A DNA stretch of 64,000 nt from Rhizobium sp. Root482 (GTDB taxonomy: Bacteria; Pseudomonadota; Alphaproteobacteria; Rhizobiales; Rhizobiaceae), in contig NZ_LMFA01000025.1 in the NCBI RefSeq assembly GCF_001426565.1, positions 104,740 to 168,739 on the forward strand, in the 5' to 3' direction. A program made the translations under genes and the position numbers. The number at the start of each line of letters is the position of its first letter. Positions within the stretch are counted from its first letter, which is position 1. Shown in pieces: positions 36,480 to 45,077 of this stretch. The notes under the pieces are model-generated. The model did no database searches. It saw only the letters and a list, made by a program, of their open reading frames with translations, and was not told the origin of the DNA.

Positions 36480-37301
36480 ATGCCCATGCTTCGCAAATTG
36501 TTGCGCACACCCGCCGGCGCCATCGGCCTGCTGATGCTGGCGATCACCCTTGCGGCAACCCTCATGACCCCGATCCTGTCGCCTTACGATCCGCTGGCGC
36601 TGGATTTTGCCGCCGCCATGCAGCCGCCCTCGGCCACGCACTGGTTCGGCACCGACAATTTCGGGCGGGACATCTTCACGCGCATTCTTGCTGGTGCGGT
36701 CTTCGATCTCAGGCTGGCGCTGATCTGCGTCTTCGGCCCGATGATTATGGGCGTCATGATCGGCCTGATTGCCGGCTTCTACGGCGGTATCGTCGATGCG
36801 GCGCTGATGCGGCTCACCGATGTCGTCTGGGCCTTCCCCTTCTATGTCCTGATCCTTGCGATCGTCGGTGTGCTGGGGCCGAGCGAGGCCAATCTCTACA
36901 TCGCCTTCTTCATCGTCAATTGGATCGGATATGCCCGCATCGTGCGCGGCGAGACGCTGCTGGTGTCGCGGCTGGAATTCATCGAGGCGACGCGCGTCCT
37001 GCGCTTCGGCAAGCCCAGGGTGATGCTGCGTCATATCCTGCCCAATGTTGTCACCCCCGCGCTGGTCTATTCCATGTCGGACGTGGTGCTGACGGTGCAG
37101 GCGGTGGCGGCCATGTCCTTCTTCGGCCTTGGCGTACAGCCGCCCGCGCCCGAATGGGGACTGCTGATCGTCGAGAGCATCGATTACATGCGGGAAGCAC
37201 CGTGGATGGCCATTTTCCCCGGCCTCGCCATCGTCTGGATCGGCATCGCCTTCTCGCTGCTTGGCGAGGGTCTCGCCACAGCCCTGAAGCCGAAGGGGTA
37301 A
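36480..37301 (+). CDS. peptide ABC transporter permease (DppC family)
   Basis: A 273-residue permease pairing with DppB. The conserved HWFGTDNFGRDIFTRIL segment is near residue 56 and the EAA-type loop ATRVLRFGKPRVMLRHILP near 165. Six hydrophobic segments. It ends 4 bp before the first ATPase gene. Confidence 0.92.
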   Translation: MPMLRKLLRTPAGAIGLLMLAITLAATLMTPILSPYDPLALDFAAAMQPPSATHWFGTDNFGRDIFTRILAGAVFDLRLALICVFGPMIMGVMIGLIAGFYGGIVDAALMRLTDVVWAFPFYVLILAIVGVLGPSEANLYIAFFIVNWIGYARIVRGETLLVSRLEFIEATRVLRFGKPRVMLRHILPNVVTPALVYSMSDVVLTVQAVAAMSFFGLGVQPPAPEWGLLIVESIDYMREAPWMAIFPGLAIVWIGIAFSLLGEGLATALKPKG

Positions 37302-37305
37302 TGTC

Positions 37306-38301
37306 ATGAGCCTTCTGTCCGTACGCGATCTGATCACCGAATTCGAAAGTCCCTCAGGCACGGCAAGGGCGGTGGACGGTGTCAGCTTCGACGTCAAGCC
37401 CGGTGAGATTTTCGGCATTGTCGGCGAATCCGGCTGCGGCAAATCCGCGACCTGCCGGTCCATCCTACGCCTGTTCGGCGGTGCTTCGGCCCGGATCGCC
37501 AATGGCCGGATCACGCTGGAAGGCGCCGGGGATCTGGCGCAGATGCGTGAGCGCGATCTGGCCCAGGTGCGCGGCCGCGACGTCGCCTTCATCTTCCAGG
37601 ACCCATTGTCCGCGCTGAACCCGACGATGCGGATCGGCAAGCAGATCGGCGAGGTGATCCGCCGCCATCGCAAGGCTTCCCGCGCCGAGGCGCGGGCCGC
37701 CGCCTTGCAGCTCCTGCGCGACGTGCATGTCACCTCGCCCGAGCGCAGGCTGGATGCCTATCCGCACGAACTGTCCGGTGGATTGAGACAGCGCGTCGTC
37801 ATCGCCATGGCGCTTGCGCTGCGTCCGCGCCTCATCATCGCCGACGAACCGACGACGGCGCTCGACGTCACGGTCCAGGACCAGATCCTGCGCCTTTTGA
37901 AAGAGCGGTGCGACAGCCTCGGCACATCGATCATCCTGGTCACCCACGATCTCGGCGTGGTCTCGCAGATCTGCGACCGGATGGCGGTGATGTATGCGGG
38001 GCGCGTGGTGGAAACGGGCGCGGTGCGCGATGTGCTCGACGCGCCGTCCCATCCCTATACCCGCGCGCTGCTCGCAGCCTTGCCGGGACAGGTCAGCCGC
38101 GACAGTCAATTGATCCCGATCAAGGGCGCGCCCCCGAGCCTGATTGACCCGCCGGCCGGCTGTCGCTTCGCACCCCGCTGTACCTTTGCCCAGCCGCAAT
38201 GCACCATCGGCACGGCGCCGGGCTTGCATCCGCGACCGGCCGCTGCCGAGGGACATTTCGACGCCTGCATCCTGAACGAGGTGTCCCATGCCGCTGCTTG
38301 A
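37306..38301 (+). CDS. peptide ABC transporter ATP-binding protein (DppD family)
   Basis: A 331-residue ATPase: Walker A GESGCGKSA near residue 41, signature LSGGLRQRVVIAMAL near 155, Walker B LIIADEPTTALD near 176, and the oligopeptide-type C-terminal cysteine motif CRFAPRCTFAQPQC near 285. The serine-to-alanine change in the last Walker A position (GKSA) is common in this family. Overlaps the next ATPase gene by 14 bp. Confidence 0.93.
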   Translation: MSLLSVRDLITEFESPSGTARAVDGVSFDVKPGEIFGIVGESGCGKSATCRSILRLFGGASARIANGRITLEGAGDLAQMRERDLAQVRGRDVAFIFQDPLSALNPTMRIGKQIGEVIRRHRKASRAEARAAALQLLRDVHVTSPERRLDAYPHELSGGLRQRVVIAMALALRPRLIIADEPTTALDVTVQDQILRLLKERCDSLGTSIILVTHDLGVVSQICDRMAVMYAGRVVETGAVRDVLDAPSHPYTRALLAALPGQVSRDSQLIPIKGAPPSLIDPPAGCRFAPRCTFAQPQCTIGTAPGLHPRPAAAEGHFDACILNEVSHAAA

Positions 38302-39253
38302 TTTCCAGAAGGTCGAGCGACGCTTCCCGGTGAAGCGCAGTTTTGGCGATCTGCTCGCCAACCGCAAGCAGATCTATCTTCACGCCGTGCGGGGTGTCGA
38401 TCTGGCTGTGCATCAGGGCGAGATTCTCGGCATTGTCGGCGAGTCAGGCTGTGGCAAGAGCACGCTGGCACGCATCGGGATAGGCCTTCAGCCCAGCGAT
38501 GGTGGACAGGTTCTGTTCGACGGCCGGCCGCTTGAAGGGCCGGATCGCGAAGGCCGCCTGCAAATGGTGTTTCAGGATCCCTATTCCTCGCTGAACCCGC
38601 GCATGACCATCGGCGCCCAGTTGGAAGAGGTGGTTGCGCGTTATCGCCCGCAAATGCCGCGCGCCGACCGGCAGGTAGAGGTGCAGCGCATTCTGGCCGA
38701 AGTCAGTCTCGTCCCGGAAACCGCGCTGAAATTCCCGCATGCCCTTTCCGGGGGGCAGCGTCAGCGCGTATCCATCGGCCGCGCCCTTTGCGCCGATCCG
38801 CAGATGCTGATCGCGGACGAACCGGTTTCGGCACTCGATGCCTCGGTGCAGGCCCAGATCATCAATCTGCTGAAGGGCCTCAACCGGGACAAGGGCCTGA
38901 CGATCGTCTTCATCTCGCACGACATGAATGTGGTGCGTTACCTCTGCGACCGCGTGGCGGTGATGTATCTCGGCGAGATCGTCGAACTGCAGGAATGCGC
39001 CAGCCTCTTCGCGGCGCCGCGGCACCCGTACACGCAGGCGCTGATCGAGGCTGTGCCGGATGTGCGCCGGCCGCAGTCCCTGCGCGAGCCGATTACCGGC
39101 GAGATACCCGACCCCTTCGCCGTCCTGCCCGGCTGCCGCTTTGCGCCGCGCTGTCCGCTCGCCGAGGCGGCCTGCCAGGCGCCTCAGCCGATGCAGCCTC
39201 TCGACACCGGCGGTCTTGCCCGTTGCTGGAAGACCGCCCGCCTTCTTGCGTGA
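38288..39253 (+). CDS. peptide ABC transporter ATP-binding protein (DppF/OppF family)
   Basis: A 321-residue partner ATPase: Walker A GESGCGKST near residue 55, signature LSGGQRQRVSIGRAL near 154, Walker B MLIADEPVSALD near 175 and the C-terminal CRFAPRCPLAEAAC motif near 286. The start follows GAGG and lies inside the end of the DppD gene, indicating coupled translation. Confidence 0.93.
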   Translation: MPLLDFQKVERRFPVKRSFGDLLANRKQIYLHAVRGVDLAVHQGEILGIVGESGCGKSTLARIGIGLQPSDGGQVLFDGRPLEGPDREGRLQMVFQDPYSSLNPRMTIGAQLEEVVARYRPQMPRADRQVEVQRILAEVSLVPETALKFPHALSGGQRQRVSIGRALCADPQMLIADEPVSALDASVQAQIINLLKGLNRDKGLTIVFISHDMNVVRYLCDRVAVMYLGEIVELQECASLFAAPRHPYTQALIEAVPDVRRPQSLREPITGEIPDPFAVLPGCRFAPRCPLAEAACQAPQPMQPLDTGGLARCWKTARLLA

Positions 39254-39279
39254 TCCGTTACCCGTAGAAAGAACTTCCG

Positions 39280-40197
39280 ATGTTTTTCAAATCCAATGCC
39301 GATTGGTCCGGCCGTTGCGAAAGCATTTCCTCTCGTCTCCTCACCCAGTTTGGCGAACAGGGCCTGACCTCCGACAATTTTGGTTTTGTCGCCCTGCGGG
39401 AAAATGGCCTCGGCGAAATGCCCGATGGCTTTGCCTATCGCGGCGACTGGCGGTGCTATCCCTGCAGCCTCGTCAAGGTGTTCCATCTCGTGCACGCGCT
39501 GAACGCCATCGATACGGGCCGCGTCGCCGATCATGAGGAATTGTCACGTGCGATGCGCGACATGATTCTCTGGTCGTCTAACACCGGCACCAATTACGTG
39601 ATCGACGCGATTACCGGCACGAGCGGCAACACGCTGCTCGACGATTCCGAGTTTCAAGGTTGGCGCGAGAAGCGCGAGGCGCTGAACCGGTTTTTCCAAG
39701 ATCTGGGATGGCCCGAATTCGAAACCTGCAACATCACGCAGAAGCTGATGGACGATATTCGATACGGCCGCGAGGCCCAGTATGCCGGCCGCTCCGGCGA
39801 GTATCTGAACGCCCTCACACCTCTGGCTGCGGCACGGCTGTTTCACGAAATCTTTTCCGGTGCGGTTCCGCTCTCCGATGCGTCGCGCGCCCGCGCGCAA
39901 AAAATCCTTCTTCGCGACCGTGAAAGCATGGAAGCAAGGCAGCCGCACTTTCAGGTCAATGATTTCCTCGGTGGCGGCGTGCCGGCCGAGGCCGATATCT
40001 GGAGCAAGGCCGGGAAGAATTCCTGGACGGGCGATCCTCGCGCGTCCTACTACAAGCATGATCTGATCCGTATCGCCGCGCCGGGCAAGCCAGCCATCAT
40101 CGTCTGCCTGATGACGCAGGGAAAAGGGATATGCGAGGATCATCCGAAAGTCTTTCCGGAAATGGGGAAGATTTTTTATGAGATACTGCTGAACTGA
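39280..40197 (+). CDS. class A beta-lactamase-like serine hydrolase, probably cytosolic
   Basis: A 305-residue penicillin-binding-fold hydrolase. The motifs are SLVK near residue 65 (SxxK), SSN near 98 (SxN type) and KAG near 246 (KTG type). No signal peptide is visible, unlike true beta-lactamases, so it probably acts inside the cell. It sits between the peptide importer and a D-amino-acid transaminase. A peptidase, amidase or esterase acting on imported D-residue peptides or cyclic amides would fit; this is inference. Confidence 0.77.
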   Translation: MFFKSNADWSGRCESISSRLLTQFGEQGLTSDNFGFVALRENGLGEMPDGFAYRGDWRCYPCSLVKVFHLVHALNAIDTGRVADHEELSRAMRDMILWSSNTGTNYVIDAITGTSGNTLLDDSEFQGWREKREALNRFFQDLGWPEFETCNITQKLMDDIRYGREAQYAGRSGEYLNALTPLAAARLFHEIFSGAVPLSDASRARAQKILLRDRESMEARQPHFQVNDFLGGGVPAEADIWSKAGKNSWTGDPRASYYKHDLIRIAAPGKPAIIVCLMTQGKGICEDHPKVFPEMGKIFYEILLN

Positions 40198-41117
40198 TGC
40201 GGCAGGACAAGATGTCCTGTTCTGACCATGAAACGCCCGGGATGAGCGCGATGCACGAGAAGCGAACAGTCTATCTGAATGGGGAATATCTTCCTGAAGA
40301 CGAAGCCAGGATTTCGATCTTCGATCGCGGCTTTGTCTTCGCCGATGCCGTCTATGAGGTAACCTCGGTGATCGATGGCAAGCAGCTGGATTTCGACGGC
40401 CATGTCGCCCGGCTCAAACGGTCTCTCGCGGAACTCGATATTCGCGAGCCTTTGACACGCGAGGCCCTGCTGGACATTCACCGCGAGCTGGTGGCCAGAA
40501 ACGACATCACGCAAGGCCTGATCTATCTGCAGATTTCACGCGGCAATCCGGGCGATCGCGATTTCCTCTTCCCCTCCGAGGACGTGGCGCCGACCGTCGT
40601 GCTGTTTACCCAGTCGGTGCCCAATCTGGTGGATGCGCCCAAGGCACGCACCGGCATCAAGGTCATTTCCATACCCGATCTGCGCTGGGACCGCCGCGAC
40701 ATCAAGACCGTCCAGCTGCTCTATCCCTCCATGGCGAAAATGATGGCGAAGAAGGCCGGAGCCGACGACGGATGGTTCGTGCAGGACGGCTTCGTGACCG
40801 AGGGCACGGCCAACAATGCCTATATCGTCAAGGACGGCACGATCATCACCCGTGCCCTGTCGAACGATATCCTGCACGGCATCACCCGCGCCACTCTGTT
40901 GGACTATGCCCGCGAAGCGCAGATGAAGATCGTGGAACGGAACTTCACCATCGAGGAAGCGCAGAGCGCCGATGAGGCATTTATCACCGGTGCCTCGACC
41001 TTCGTGACGCCGGTCGTCGAAATCGACGGTACAGCGGTCGGCAGCGGTGAGCCCGGCCGCATCGCCATCCGCCTGCGCGAGCTTTACATCCAGGAAGCAC
41101 GCAAGGCCGCGATCTGA
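40197..41117 (+). CDS. D-amino-acid transaminase (class IV PLP enzyme)
   Basis: A class IV aminotransferase with RISIFDRGFVFADAVYEV (about residues 40-57 of the longest form), the Schiff-base lysine in RRDIKTVQLLYPSMAK and the C-terminal EAFITGASTFVTPVVEIDG. The family moves amino groups between D-amino acids and 2-oxo acids. The first possible ATG (40197) overlaps the hydrolase stop as TGATG, but an ATG at 40242 or 40251 gives the standard family N-terminus and may be the true start. It is the last gene of the peptide-import operon and suggests that the imported compounds release D-amino acids. Confidence 0.87.
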   Translation: MRQDKMSCSDHETPGMSAMHEKRTVYLNGEYLPEDEARISIFDRGFVFADAVYEVTSVIDGKQLDFDGHVARLKRSLAELDIREPLTREALLDIHRELVARNDITQGLIYLQISRGNPGDRDFLFPSEDVAPTVVLFTQSVPNLVDAPKARTGIKVISIPDLRWDRRDIKTVQLLYPSMAKMMAKKAGADDGWFVQDGFVTEGTANNAYIVKDGTIITRALSNDILHGITRATLLDYAREAQMKIVERNFTIEEAQSADEAFITGASTFVTPVVEIDGTAVGSGEPGRIAIRLRELYIQEARKAAI

Positions 41118-41158
41118 CCTGCGGGACACGCAGGATCGGCAAAGCGGTCAATGCATGA

Positions 41159-41189
41159 GGAGGAAGCCAAACCCGGTTTGGCTTCCTCC
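41159..41189. terminator. bidirectional terminator hairpin
   Basis: A perfect 15-bp inverted repeat (41159-41173 with 41175-41189) separates the D-amino-acid transaminase gene from the convergent amine oxidase gene. The central pairs would open into a short loop. Confidence 0.8.
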
Positions 41190-41195
41190 ATCGGC

Positions 41196-42416
41196 CTAGA
41201 TCAGGGTCAGCAATTTTGCCGCGCGCGCGCCTGACTCGAGCGCTCCATTGAGCGACGCGAAATGCGTATGCTCCCCGGCAAAGGCAATCCTGCCGACAGC
41301 TTGGCTGAACACATTGTCCTGTTCGGGTTCCCAATCCAGCCCCGGCATGGAATAGGCGCCGCCGGTATGCGGATTGGTGCCCCAGTTGGTGAGGATGTAG
41401 TCATCGCTAACATTGAGGTCGGTTCGATAGCGACGGGCCTGTTCCAGCCAGTATTTTCCGCCGTCATCGAGACGCAGCGTGTCCATCGTCGCCTTGCCGC
41501 CGGCATAGACGGTCAGCGCGCCGCGGGCCTTGTAGCCTTCATTCGCCTCCGTGCTCCAGGACCACCATGGCGCGCCGGGCGCCTGCATGCCTCTCGGCGG
41601 CGCATCGCCGCTGACGACGATGTTCAGCTTCGCCGCCGCCCCCATCACGCGCCCCTCGATCGCCATGCGCATCAATGGCGGCAGATCCACCGTGCCGATC
41701 AATTTCTGCAGGCGCGGCAGCGGCACCGCAATGACGGCCTGGTCGCCGCGGAAAACCTCCCCGGAGGCGGATGTCATCCGGACGCCAGTATCATCCTGGG
41801 TGATCTCGACGATCGGCGTATTGAAACGGACAATGTCACCGATACGACGATGGATTTCCTTCGCCACGGCATCATTGCCTGCCATGACCCTGCCCCGGTG
41901 CTCGATATATCCCTTGGAATGCCCCTGGAACATTCTGGCGATGGCGATACCATTCACCTTGTCCGGGTCGCAGGTGGTGGTGGCGAACAGCTTCTGGCAA
42001 TAGGGAAGGCTTGCATAGTCGGGTCCGTAGGCCTCGCGCGCAACCTCGCGCAACGAGGTCCGGTAACCCTGCTTTTCGACCAGCCGTTCCGCCGCCTCGG
42101 TCAGGTTGCGGATATTCTCCGCAAGCTCGCCGGAAGACATGATTGTGCCATCGACCTGCCAGCGACGATCGAACGTGATCCCCAGCGACACGATCGGCAG
42201 ACCGAATTCAGCGCATAGCCGGCGTATCGTATGGTCGTTGACGTCGATGAACTCGCCGCCATGCTCGATCACTTCGCCGTTCGACAGCGTTTCCGACCAG
42301 CAGCGCCCACCGACGCGATCGTTGGATTCAAATACTTCGACGGAATGCCCCGCCTTGACCAGTTCCCATGCCGCGTTCAGCCCGGCCAGACCCGCACCTG
42401 CTACCAGAAATTTCAT
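41196..42416 (-). CDS. FAD-dependent flavin monoamine oxidase family protein
   Basis: A 406-residue amine oxidase. The FAD dinucleotide motif VAGAGLAGLNAAWEL is at the N-terminus (residues 4-18), followed by VGGRCWSETLSNG near 37 and the C-terminal FAGEHTHFASLNGALESGARAA typical of the family. It oxidises a primary or secondary amine to an imine or aldehyde with hydrogen peroxide, or uses another acceptor. Clustering with a polyamine-type importer, a second amine oxidase and a PuuR-like regulator suggests an imported amine. The start follows GGAGAGGTAAG. Confidence 0.88.
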   Translation of the reverse strand: MKFLVAGAGLAGLNAAWELVKAGHSVEVFESNDRVGGRCWSETLSNGEVIEHGGEFIDVNDHTIRRLCAEFGLPIVSLGITFDRRWQVDGTIMSSGELAENIRNLTEAAERLVEKQGYRTSLREVAREAYGPDYASLPYCQKLFATTTCDPDKVNGIAIARMFQGHSKGYIEHRGRVMAGNDAVAKEIHRRIGDIVRFNTPIVEITQDDTGVRMTSASGEVFRGDQAVIAVPLPRLQKLIGTVDLPPLMRMAIEGRVMGAAAKLNIVVSGDAPPRGMQAPGAPWWSWSTEANEGYKARGALTVYAGGKATMDTLRLDDGGKYWLEQARRYRTDLNVSDDYILTNWGTNPHTGGAYSMPGLDWEPEQDNVFSQAVGRIAFAGEHTHFASLNGALESGARAAKLLTLI

Positions 42417-42417
42417 C

Positions 42418-43326
42418 TTACCTCTCCTTCGCTTTCACCGCGATCGTTTGCGTTGCCGTTTGATATGAAGTAAAAATTGCGCAACCTATCAGTATAGCGA
42501 CGCCAACAAAGGTTGCCCTGTCAGGGAATTCATTGAAAAACCACAGGCCCGCCAGCGTTGAACTGACGATTTCAGTATAGGAAAGCGGCGCGATCAAAGA
42601 AGCTTCGCCGAATTCATAGGCTTTTATGATGAGGAATTGCACCGCGAGCCCCAGCAGTGTCAGTTCGCCAATGAGCAACCAACTCCCCCGGTCCATCGCG
42701 TCCCAGGCGAAGAACATAAGAGGGGCTGCAACAACCGTTGCCGCCGCATGGGTATAAAACGTCGTGGTGAGCGCCGAGTTTGATCGGGTAGTGGTTCGCA
42801 CCGTGATCGCATAGAGAGCCATGAAGGCGCCGGACAGCAGGGGGAGAATGCTTGCCGGCTCGAACGCGTCGGAACTGGGGCGGATGATGATCAGGGTTGC
42901 CGCAAAGCCGATCGCCACCGTCAGCCAGCGCCAGGTGCTGACATGCTCCTTCAGAAAATACTTGGAGAGAATCGTCACCAGAAACGGCTGGATGAACGTA
43001 ATCGCCAAGGCGTCGGCTATGGCAAGAAATTCGAGGGACAGGAAGAAGAACGTCGTCGCGCCGACGATCGACAGACCCAGCACCAAAACCGGCAGCGGCT
43101 GAGCGACCTTCCCCAGTGCGCGGGGATTGTAGATCCTGACCAGCGGGAGCAGAAGGATCGTTCCAAACAGCATCCGCAGAAATACGGTCTGCAGCGGAGA
43201 AACTCCCTTTTGCACCAGGATTTTGGCCCCCACATCCGCGAGGGGCACCACGAACATCGCGATGCACATCAAAATGATGCCGAGGACCGACCGCGAACCG
43301 GCCGTCGGGTTTGCTTGATTGATCAC
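42418..43326 (-). CDS. EamA/DMT-family transporter
   Basis: A 302-residue membrane protein with ten predicted segments in two EamA repeats (FLRMLFGTILLLPLVRIY near 48, PLSYTEIVSSTLAGLWFFNEF near 245). The start at 43326 is a GTG. It ends 1 bp before the amine oxidase start. Drug/metabolite family members usually export amino acids or amines. Its role in an import-and-oxidise cluster may be overflow export or exchange. Confidence 0.86.
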   Translation of the reverse strand: MINQANPTAGSRSVLGIILMCIAMFVVPLADVGAKILVQKGVSPLQTVFLRMLFGTILLLPLVRIYNPRALGKVAQPLPVLVLGLSIVGATTFFFLSLEFLAIADALAITFIQPFLVTILSKYFLKEHVSTWRWLTVAIGFAATLIIIRPSSDAFEPASILPLLSGAFMALYAITVRTTTRSNSALTTTFYTHAAATVVAAPLMFFAWDAMDRGSWLLIGELTLLGLAVQFLIIKAYEFGEASLIAPLSYTEIVSSTLAGLWFFNEFPDRATFVGVAILIGCAIFTSYQTATQTIAVKAKER

Positions 43327-43346
43327 GGAGGTGCCTTTTCAGACGG

Positions 43347-44651
43347 TTAGTCGCGCCACCGCGCCGCCTTGTCGAGAAAGCGGTAATAGGTTCCGACCAT
43401 GGGCAAGAACCAGGGATGCCCGTTGTAGAAATAAAGCCGCGGGAAATGGGTGTTGACGACACCCCGATCATGGCCGGGAAGCCCAAGCAGCATTTCCGCG
43501 CTCCGGTGGCCGAGATAGGTCATCATGGAGATGCCGCCGCCATTGCAGCACGACGTATAATAGGTGCCGTCCGGCATCTTCCCGACATGCGAGCAGAAAT
43601 CATAGGCAAAGCACACATTGCCGAACCAGGAATGGGTGATCCTGGCCTTTTCCAGCGACGGGAAGGTGTGAAGCATGAACTCCCTCAGGCCCACGGCCGA
43701 TTCCTCGGCCGTCGAGGTACGGAATTTGGCCCGGCCGCCAAACAGGATCCGCGTTCCATCGGGCGAGCGGCGGAAATAGTAGAGAATGTGTTTCGTATCC
43801 CCAACGACGCGGTTGCCGGGGATAAGCTCTTCCATCTGGGCCAGAGGCAACTGCTCGGTTGCGATCATATAGCTCTGCACGGGGATTGTGCGCTTGCGCA
43901 GCCAGGGCAGTTCCGAACCGGCATAGCCGTTCGCGCCGATCAGGACCTTTTCGGATGAAATGGTGATCGATTTCCGGTTCGCGACAGCCTCCAGACGGAC
44001 ATCGTGCCGCCCGGCATTGTTCGACACGCCCATATAGCGGAATCCGGTGAAAATGCGGACACCCAGTTCGCGGGCACGATTTGCCAGCGCGCGAACATAT
44101 TTGGCGGGATGGATCGAGCCCGTATGATGATTGATCATGACGCCGCGATAGATATCGGTCTTCAACGCCCGATGCTCCTCGCCTTCGCTCAGGATCTCCA
44201 GCCCCTTCCGCTTTTCTTCATCGACCCCGTTGCGATAGGCGATCAGGTTTTTCAGATCCTTGCGGGAATGGGCGCCGACGATGCTGCCGCACATCGACAG
44301 ATCGAAAGGGTCCTTGAGCGTCTTCGCCCGTTTCAGCAGGAAATACATGGACTGGTCATAGTCATCCATGATCTCGCCTGCCCGTTGCGCGCCGAACCGT
44401 CGGGTCGCCTCGGCCAGGCTGAATTTCGGGTTGTTGCCAATCTGGCCGCCATTGCGCGAGCTTGCGCCCTCGCCGATCCTGTGGGCGTCGACGACAAAAA
44501 CATCCTTAACCCCGGCCTCGGCCAGGGTGATGGCGGCACTGAGCCCCGAGTAGCCGGACCCGACGATGAGGACCGAACAGGTGTTCGTATCGAAATGGCG
44601 TTCACCGTGGGCCGGCTCGGCTTCGTCCCACCAGAAAGGCGTGGTTTTCAT
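43347..44651 (-). CDS. FAD-dependent oxidoreductase (DAO family, PuuB-like)
   Basis: A 434-residue DAO-type flavoprotein. The FAD motif VLIVGSGYSGLSAAITLAEAG is near residues 27-47 (seen in parts), followed by GEGASSRNGGQIG near 62, which matches the gamma-glutamylputrescine oxidase-like subfamily. It has the C-terminal SCCNGGGISMMTYLGH near 370. It probably oxidises an N-substituted amine. It lies between the EamA transporter and the cupin gene. Confidence 0.88.
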   Translation of the reverse strand: MKTTPFWWDEAEPAHGERHFDTNTCSVLIVGSGYSGLSAAITLAEAGVKDVFVVDAHRIGEGASSRNGGQIGNNPKFSLAEATRRFGAQRAGEIMDDYDQSMYFLLKRAKTLKDPFDLSMCGSIVGAHSRKDLKNLIAYRNGVDEEKRKGLEILSEGEEHRALKTDIYRGVMINHHTGSIHPAKYVRALANRARELGVRIFTGFRYMGVSNNAGRHDVRLEAVANRKSITISSEKVLIGANGYAGSELPWLRKRTIPVQSYMIATEQLPLAQMEELIPGNRVVGDTKHILYYFRRSPDGTRILFGGRAKFRTSTAEESAVGLREFMLHTFPSLEKARITHSWFGNVCFAYDFCSHVGKMPDGTYYTSCCNGGGISMMTYLGHRSAEMLLGLPGHDRGVVNTHFPRLYFYNGHPWFLPMVGTYYRFLDKAARWRD

Positions 44652-44705
44652 GGTTGTTCCTATGATATCGGCGCTGTTCAGGGATTACTGGCGCTGCCAG
44701 CGGGT

Positions 44706-45059
44706 TTAAAATTCGACGAAGAAATAGACTTTCTTCACCGTGGAGATCGTCCGCCAGGTGCCGCGGAAATTCGGCTCGATCACGACAAGATCGCCGGCGC
44801 CGAAGCGCTTCGGCTGGCTGCCTTCCTCGGTCAGTTCGACCTCGCCTTCCAGAATGTAGAACTGCTCGAGGCCGGTCTCATCACGTTCGACCTTGTGCAG
44901 GCCCGGTGTCGCAGCCCAGATTCCGGTATGGACCTTGCCGCCATCCCGGCACGGCCAGCTTCTGAATTCCGGATTGCCTTCAAGCAGTTTTTCCGGCCCA
45001 GGCCTGTCGACGATCGGTTCGCCGGCATCGGAGGGGCGGAGATGTTTCAGTTTCGACAA
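44706..45059 (-). CDS. cupin-domain protein
   Basis: A 117-residue single-domain cupin of the DUF861-like type (HKVERDETGLEQFYILEGEVEL near 55-76, shown by ligand-region residues; FGAGDLVVIEPNFRGTW near 87). Such proteins often accompany amine catabolic operons and may bind or stabilise an intermediate. No catalytic role can be assigned. It lies 18 bp from the ATPase gene and 54 bp from the DAO gene. Confidence 0.82.
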   Translation of the reverse strand: MSKLKHLRPSDAGEPIVDRPGPEKLLEGNPEFRSWPCRDGGKVHTGIWAATPGLHKVERDETGLEQFYILEGEVELTEEGSQPKRFGAGDLVVIEPNFRGTWRTISTVKKVYFFVEF

Positions 45060-45077
45060 GAGATGTCCTTTCGAATT

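Noticed and set aside
35520..37733. 737-residue minus-strand open frame
   Set aside because: It is opposite the DppB, DppC and DppD genes; its Asp/His/Gly/Arg-rich product has no family resemblance.
39280..40197. beta-lactamase resistance determinant
   Set aside because: No signal peptide is seen and the gene is embedded in a peptide-import operon with a D-amino-acid transaminase.
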